Part shown: piece by piece, positions 6,054 through 9,180 of the stretch
Numbering within the stretch: position 1 is the stretch's first letter
How the letters are laid out: every line of letters starts with the position of its first letter
DNA from: Methanomicrobiales archaeon
Lineage (GTDB): Archaea; Halobacteriota; Methanomicrobia; Methanomicrobiales; Methanoculleaceae
NCBI GenBank assembly: GCA_012510335.1
Contig: JAAZIF010000026.1
Coordinates: 1-9,180, forward strand
Direction of reading: 5' to 3'
Length of the DNA: 9,180 bases
Notes under the pieces: generated by a model
Databases searched by the model: none
Told to the model about the DNA's origin: nothing
The model's input: the letters and a program-made list of their open reading frames with translations, nothing else
Program-made: the position numbers and the translations under genes

Positions 6054-7067
6054 ATGCACGAAGCGCGACTCTATCAGAGACTGGAGGATGAGACCGTCCG
6101 CTGCTCGCTCTGCCCCCACCGATGCACCATACGGGAGGGCAAAGCGGGGATCTGCGGCGTCCGTATCAACCACGGCGGCATGCTCTATGCGGCCACCTTC
6201 GGCAGGGTAGCCGCCGAAGCGGTCGATCCCATAGAGAAGAAACCACTCTACCATTTCCTCCCCGGAACGCTCTCATACTCGCTTGGGACCATCGGGTGCA
6301 ACTTCCACTGCGAACACTGCCAGAACTGGCACATATCCCAGCAGACGCTGGAGATGCATACACTCCGTGACCTGAGCCCGGAGCGGGGCGTGGAGCGGGC
6401 GATCGCGTCAGGCTCCGCGAGCATCGCCTGGACATACAACGAGCCCACCATCTGGCACGAGTACCCACTTGCGATGGGGGCACTCGCGCGCCGGGAAGGC
6501 CTCGGGACGGTCTATGTCACCAACGGCTACATCACCGAGGAAGGGCTCCGTGAACTCGCGCCGATGCTCAACGCTTTTCGCGTCGACATAAAGTCGTTCT
6601 CAGACTCTTTCTACCGGAAGGTCTGCGGCGGCCGGCTGCAACCGGTCCTCGACGCGGCGGCGCTTGCAAAGGAGCTTGGAATGCATGTCGAGACGGTCAC
6701 ACTGGTCATCCCCGGGCAGAACGACTCCATGAAGGAGATGGAAGCGCTCATCCGGTGGGTGCTTGAGAGCCTTGGACCCGATACCCCGATGCACTTCACC
6801 CGGTTCCATCCCGACTATAAGATGAGGGAGGTAGGACCGACCGATATCAGGAGACTCGAGGAGATCTACGAACGTGCAAGGGATCTCGGAATCCACTACC
6901 CTTATCTGGGCAATGTCTTCAATCACCCCTACGAGAACACCTACTGCCCCGCCTGCGGCAGCCTCGCTATCGAGCGATCGGGGTTTGGAGTTCGTATACG
7001 GGGGATCAAAGACCATACCTGCACTGAATGCGGCGGGCGCATCGAGTATGTCTCAGAGATCGACTGA
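6054..7067 (+). CDS. amrS: AmmeMemoRadiSam-system radical SAM enzyme
   Basis: 337-residue radical SAM protein of the AmmeMemoRadiSam type, related to pyruvate-formate-lyase-activating enzymes; the reaction is not established to my knowledge. The N-terminus has C17-x2-C20-x3-C24 and C34 (CSLCPHRC...GICGVR). The radical SAM loop is C82-x3-C86-x2-C89 (CNFHCEHC), which binds [4Fe-4S] and SAM. WTYNEPTIW, YVTNGYI, VDIKSF, PGQND and FTRFHPDYKM are family markers along the barrel. The C-terminus ends in a CPACG...CTECGG zinc-ribbon-like pair (C298/C301, C323/C326), as is usual here. The ATG at 6054 is chosen because it begins the conserved region and GGTGGT lies 5-10 bases before it; the frame is open further upstream to 5985. 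Partner genes for AMMECR1 and Memo are not in the window. A Mut7-C gene overlaps its 3' end. Confidence 0.93.
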   Translation: MHEARLYQRLEDETVRCSLCPHRCTIREGKAGICGVRINHGGMLYAATFGRVAAEAVDPIEKKPLYHFLPGTLSYSLGTIGCNFHCEHCQNWHISQQTLEMHTLRDLSPERGVERAIASGSASIAWTYNEPTIWHEYPLAMGALARREGLGTVYVTNGYITEEGLRELAPMLNAFRVDIKSFSDSFYRKVCGGRLQPVLDAAALAKELGMHVETVTLVIPGQNDSMKEMEALIRWVLESLGPDTPMHFTRFHPDYKMREVGPTDIRRLEEIYERARDLGIHYPYLGNVFNHPYENTYCPACGSLAIERSGFGVRIRGIKDHTCTECGGRIEYVSEID

Positions 7068-7545
7068 ACAGGCCCCGCAGCGGTTCCTTACCGACAGGAT
7101 GCTCGGGACACTCACCCGTTACCTCAGGTTTATGGGCTACGACACTATGAGTGCAAACAGCCTCTCCCCGGGCAATGCCCGGGAAGATACACTCCTCCTC
7201 GATATCGCCTCAAAGGATAACCGAATACTCCTGACCCGGGACCGCGAACTCGCACGCCGGGGCGGCGCACAGGCGGTCTACATCGCATCCGAGGAGGTCA
7301 TGGAGCAGGTCCGGCAGGTTGCCGGCCTCGGGCTCATAGAACCCGGGATCAGGATGAATCGCTGTTCGCTCTGCAATACGCGCCTCCGGCCGGCCACCGC
7401 ACGCGAGATCCGGGAGGCACACTACGCCCCGCGGCCAGAGTCAGGGAAAGAGTTCACATGGTGTCCGATCTGCCGGAAACTCTACTGGATGGGCTCACAC
7501 AGCGACAACCTGGAAAAGCGCCTTGATGAATTCTTCTCCCCCTGA
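7048..7545 (+). CDS. Mut7-C RNase-domain protein with zinc ribbon
   Basis: 165-residue Mut7-C family protein: a PIN-like domain followed by a zinc ribbon. The family begins with FLTDRMLGTLTRYLRFMGYD (13-32), giving acidic D16 and D32; LLTRDREL (61-68) supplies D65 and E67. The ribbon is C106-x2-C109 and C139-x2-C142 with WCPICRKLYWMGSH (138-151). Members are predicted ribonucleases, named after the C-terminal part of Caenorhabditis MUT-7; the RNA substrate is unknown. The ATG at 7048 lies inside the amrS 3' end, a 20-base overlap in another frame, and is the nearest start before the conserved domain; codons upstream (to 6874) only shadow amrS. The overlap indicates co-translation with amrS. 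Confidence 0.9.
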   Translation: MSQRSTEQAPQRFLTDRMLGTLTRYLRFMGYDTMSANSLSPGNAREDTLLLDIASKDNRILLTRDRELARRGGAQAVYIASEEVMEQVRQVAGLGLIEPGIRMNRCSLCNTRLRPATAREIREAHYAPRPESGKEFTWCPICRKLYWMGSHSDNLEKRLDEFFSP

Positions 7546-7561
7546 TCGGATGCATCTGATC
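7544..7561. repeat. 18-base near-perfect palindrome at the end of the Mut7-C gene
   Basis: GATC-G-GATGCATC-T-GATC: eighteen bases symmetrical except for one mismatched pair (7548/7557), overlapping the last bases of the stop codon. It could form a hairpin at the end of the amrS/Mut7-C transcript or bind a dimeric protein. No long T-run follows, so terminator function is uncertain. Confidence 0.4.
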
Positions 7562-7601
7562 TTAGATACTCTCCATTTCGGGCCGTTCTGAGAGATCCGG
7601 G

Positions 7602-7612
7602 AAAGATATATC
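7602..7612 (+). promoter_or_regulatory. TATA box upstream of the GT4 glycosyltransferase
   Basis: AAAGATATATC preceded by purine-rich GGG/AAA like a BRE. It is the best archaeal promoter match in the window. Transcription would start near 7633-7637, giving a leader of about 145 bases before the ATG at 7782, unusually long for an archaeon, and containing the palindrome at 7650 and a hairpin at 7690. Confidence 0.5.
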
Positions 7613-7649
7613 AACTTTGAGGGGATATGGAGCGCACCGGCTGTAGCGT

Positions 7650-7664
7650 GATAACATAGTTATC
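7650..7664. promoter_or_regulatory. Perfect palindrome, candidate operator
   Basis: GATAAC-ATA-GTTATC: six-base arms with a three-base spacer, AT-rich in a GC-rich surround. It lies just downstream of the start predicted from the TATA box at 7602, where a bound dimeric regulator would block transcription. An alternative is that its AT-rich core is itself a promoter element. Confidence 0.4.
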
Positions 7665-7689
7665 CATCGGCGGCGGCCGGCAGGAGAAT

Positions 7690-7707
7690 AGACCGGGCAG
7701 GCGGTCT
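7690..7707 (+). other. Small hairpin in the glycosyltransferase leader
   Basis: AGACCG and CGGTCT, six perfectly paired bases around a six-base loop, about 75 bases before the start codon. It may be incidental in GC-rich DNA or part of leader structure. No known riboswitch pattern is recognisable around it. Confidence 0.25.
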
Positions 7708-7781
7708 CTGTCGCTCCGGCCCAACGGATCCAGGACTGCACCGAGAGGCGATTGCCCGGATCATCTGCAATGAGGAACACC

Positions 7782-8933
7782 ATGGAAACCCTTAAGATAG
7801 CATTTTTTTGCTGGGAATCTCTGTATGCAGAGCGTGTCGGCGGGCTTGCGAACGCGGCGACAAACCTCGCCGAGAGACTGGCACACCGGCACGAGGTGCA
7901 TTACTTCACCCGGGGAGAGGAGAGAGACGCCGAGATCGATGGCGTCAGGTACCATTACTGCCGGCCGGCGGGGCAGGGGATCATCCGGTACTGCTCTGAC
8001 ATGAGCAGAAAGATGATCGAGCGTTTTCACGAGTTCGATGCATCTTCGTTTGACCTCCTGCACTTCCATGACTGGCACGTGGTAGACGCACTCCACAGGC
8101 TCCAGGACCGGGAGACCGTCTTCACGTATCACTCGACGGAATTCGGGAGGAACGGGAACACCTTCAGCAATGGGTGGCCGTTTCCCGAGATCTCGGGGAT
8201 TGAGCGCTATGGGGGATCGATCGCGAAGCGCATAACGGCGGTCTCCTCGGCACTCCGCCAGGAGGCCATGAGACTCTACGAGATCCCGGATTGGAAGATC
8301 GATGTTGTCCCAAACGGCATCATTCCCGAATATTACCAGGAAGATGTCGATCCGGAGGAGGTCAAACGGCGCCACGGCTTTGATCCGGACTCCCCGCTGA
8401 TACTCTTCATCGGGAGGCTTGCATGGCAGAAAGGGCCTGATATGCTGGTGGATGCAGCTCCGGATCTTCTCCGGGAACACTCCAGCTGCCAGTTCGCCTT
8501 CGTCGGCGATGGACAGATGCGCCGGGGCCTTGAGGCCAGAGCCCGGTCGCTTCCCGCCCGTTTCCTCGGGCGGCTGGCCGATGCTGATTACATATCGCTC
8601 CTCAACGCGAGCGATATCGTGGCCATCCCGAGCAGAAACGAGCCCTTCGGACTTGTGCTCCTCGAAGCGTGGAGCGCAGGCCGGTGCGTGGTAGCATCCG
8701 ATGTTGGCGGGCTCTCCGAGAATATCGAGCACGGGACCGACGGGGTCAAGGTGCAGCCGCGCCCTGACTCGATCGCCGAAGGCCTATCGGTGGCGGCGGG
8801 TTCCCCGGGGAGGTCGCTTGGTATGGGCAGGCGAGGTCTCGATAAGGTGAGGAGGTATTTTGGGTGGAGTCGCGTCGCCGAGCGGATGGAGGACTCATAC
8901 AGGAAACTCGCCCGCGACACGATCCTCTGCTGA
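7782..8933 (+). CDS. GT4-family glycosyltransferase (glycogen-synthase-like fold)
   Basis: 383-residue retaining GT-B glycosyltransferase. The N-terminal domain has the nucleotide-sugar loop RVGGLANAA (18-26) and LLHFHDWHVV (92-101), a pattern common to glycogen-synthase-like enzymes; YHSTEFGRNG follows. The C-terminal domain begins around VPNGI and has GRLAWQKG (211-218, with R212 and K217 for the donor phosphates) and the E-x7-E motif in EPFGLVLLE (E287, E295). No signal or membrane segment is seen, so it is cytosolic. Donor and acceptor cannot be read from sequence: glycogen-type polymer, glycolipid and S-layer glycan synthesis are all possible. The ATG at 7782 is chosen because GAGG lies six bases before it; ATG 7770 and TTG 7752 are in-frame alternatives. 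It converges on the next gene with 18 bases between stops. Confidence 0.88.
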   Translation: METLKIAFFCWESLYAERVGGLANAATNLAERLAHRHEVHYFTRGEERDAEIDGVRYHYCRPAGQGIIRYCSDMSRKMIERFHEFDASSFDLLHFHDWHVVDALHRLQDRETVFTYHSTEFGRNGNTFSNGWPFPEISGIERYGGSIAKRITAVSSALRQEAMRLYEIPDWKIDVVPNGIIPEYYQEDVDPEEVKRRHGFDPDSPLILFIGRLAWQKGPDMLVDAAPDLLREHSSCQFAFVGDGQMRRGLEARARSLPARFLGRLADADYISLLNASDIVAIPSRNEPFGLVLLEAWSAGRCVVASDVGGLSENIEHGTDGVKVQPRPDSIAEGLSVAAGSPGRSLGMGRRGLDKVRRYFGWSRVAERMEDSYRKLARDTILC

Positions 8934-8935
8934 CT

Positions 8936-8951
8936 GCGGGGCCATCCCCGC
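8936..8951. terminator. GC hairpin between convergent genes
   Basis: GCGGGG-CCAT-CCCCGC: a perfect six-pair stem with a four-base loop filling almost all of the 18-base gap between the glycosyltransferase stop and the stop of the gene on the other strand. It could work in both directions. No T-run follows either way, and archaeal termination usually relies on T-runs, so the role is tentative. Confidence 0.4.
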
Positions 8952-9180
8952 TCACGGGATCATGGTGACTGTAAGGTGTTCCATAAGGCGGAAGGGATCC
9001 GACGAGACAACTGAGGTTCCCGCGTAGAGTTCCATCCCCCCGATATCGGATGTCCGGGATCGGAGATCGCCCCGGTCCACCAGCCATCCCACGTAATGAC
9101 CCCCCTCACCGATAGGAGGCATATACACCGCCGCGTTGTAACTCTGCACCCCGATCTTCTGGTAACACTCAAGCGCTTTC
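8952..9180 (-). CDS. C-terminal fragment, possibly GalT-like (HIT superfamily)
   Basis: The last 75 complete codons of a gene that enters from the right edge; the start is outside. The segment QSYNAAVYMPP, then GGHYVGWLVDRGD, then SDIGGMELYAGTSVVSSDPF resembles the end of archaeal galactose-1-phosphate uridylyltransferase-like proteins: 'YN' strand, His-x-x-x strand and AGFE-like turn before a PE-containing helix. The usual HWH-type pattern is not exact, and the catalytic half is not in the window. A sugar-nucleotide role would suit the neighbouring glycosyltransferase, but the two genes converge and are not one operon. If not GalT-like it is a conserved protein I do not recognise. Confidence 0.45.
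   Translation of the reverse strand, partial: KALECYQKIGVQSYNAAVYMPPIGEGGHYVGWLVDRGDLRSRTSDIGGMELYAGTSVVSSDPFRLMEHLTVTMIP

Noticed and set aside
7761..8732. 323-codon minus-strand frame opposite the glycosyltransferase
   Set aside because: The plus strand holds the complete GT4 motif set; the antisense protein has no recognisable domain.
1..9180. CRISPR arrays, insertion sequences, rRNA or large direct repeats
   Set aside because: Looked for by eye across the window; no regularly spaced repeats, transposase motifs or rRNA segments were seen.

Overview
The window looks like the chromosome of a GC-rich methanogenic archaeon, most likely Methanomicrobiales (Methanoculleus or a relative). The genes point that way: an archaeal dihydroneopterin aldolase of methanopterin synthesis (MptD), archaeal NMD3, DUF424, a TYW2/Taw2-type tRNA enzyme, archaeal UMP kinase, a Mut7-C protein and an AmmeMemoRadiSam radical SAM enzyme. 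Archaeal TATA-like boxes precede several transcription units. The genus is inferred from style and gene content, not from a search.

Left block (1-3259, minus strand): a tight five-gene operon read right to left, mptD > TatD-like hydrolase > DUF424 > nmd3 > taw2 (cut by the left edge). Two junctions are 4-base ATGA overlaps, one gap is 22 bases, and taw2 starts 6 bases after the nmd3 stop in the same frame. The last three genes suggest a ribosome/tRNA theme. The first two pair a pterin enzyme with a TIM-barrel metal hydrolase of unknown substrate.

Centre (3335-4276): no intact gene. On the plus strand lies a decayed P-loop ATPase of the RecF/SMC-like kind often found in mobile or defence-type cassettes. 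A Walker A remnant, a conserved middle piece and the C-terminal tail can be read, but they are separated by frameshifts, a stop codon and a large internal deletion.

Right of centre (4277-5776, minus strand): pyrH (UMP kinase), then tRNA-Pro(UGG), then nth (endonuclease III). The nth start lies 6 bases after the tRNA 3' end, and Nth has His in place of one of the four usual iron-sulfur cysteines.

Right block (6054-8933, plus strand): amrS overlaps a Mut7-C RNase-like gene by 20 bases. After a 236-base intergenic region holding a good TATA box and a perfect palindrome comes a GT4 glycosyltransferase. It converges on the 3' end of a gene entering from the right edge, possibly GalT-like.

No CRISPR array, insertion sequence or rRNA was seen. 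The least ordinary items are the ATPase ruin, the Cys-to-His change in Nth, the tRNA/nth junction, and the conserved-looking couplings DUF424-NMD3 and AmrS-Mut7-C.
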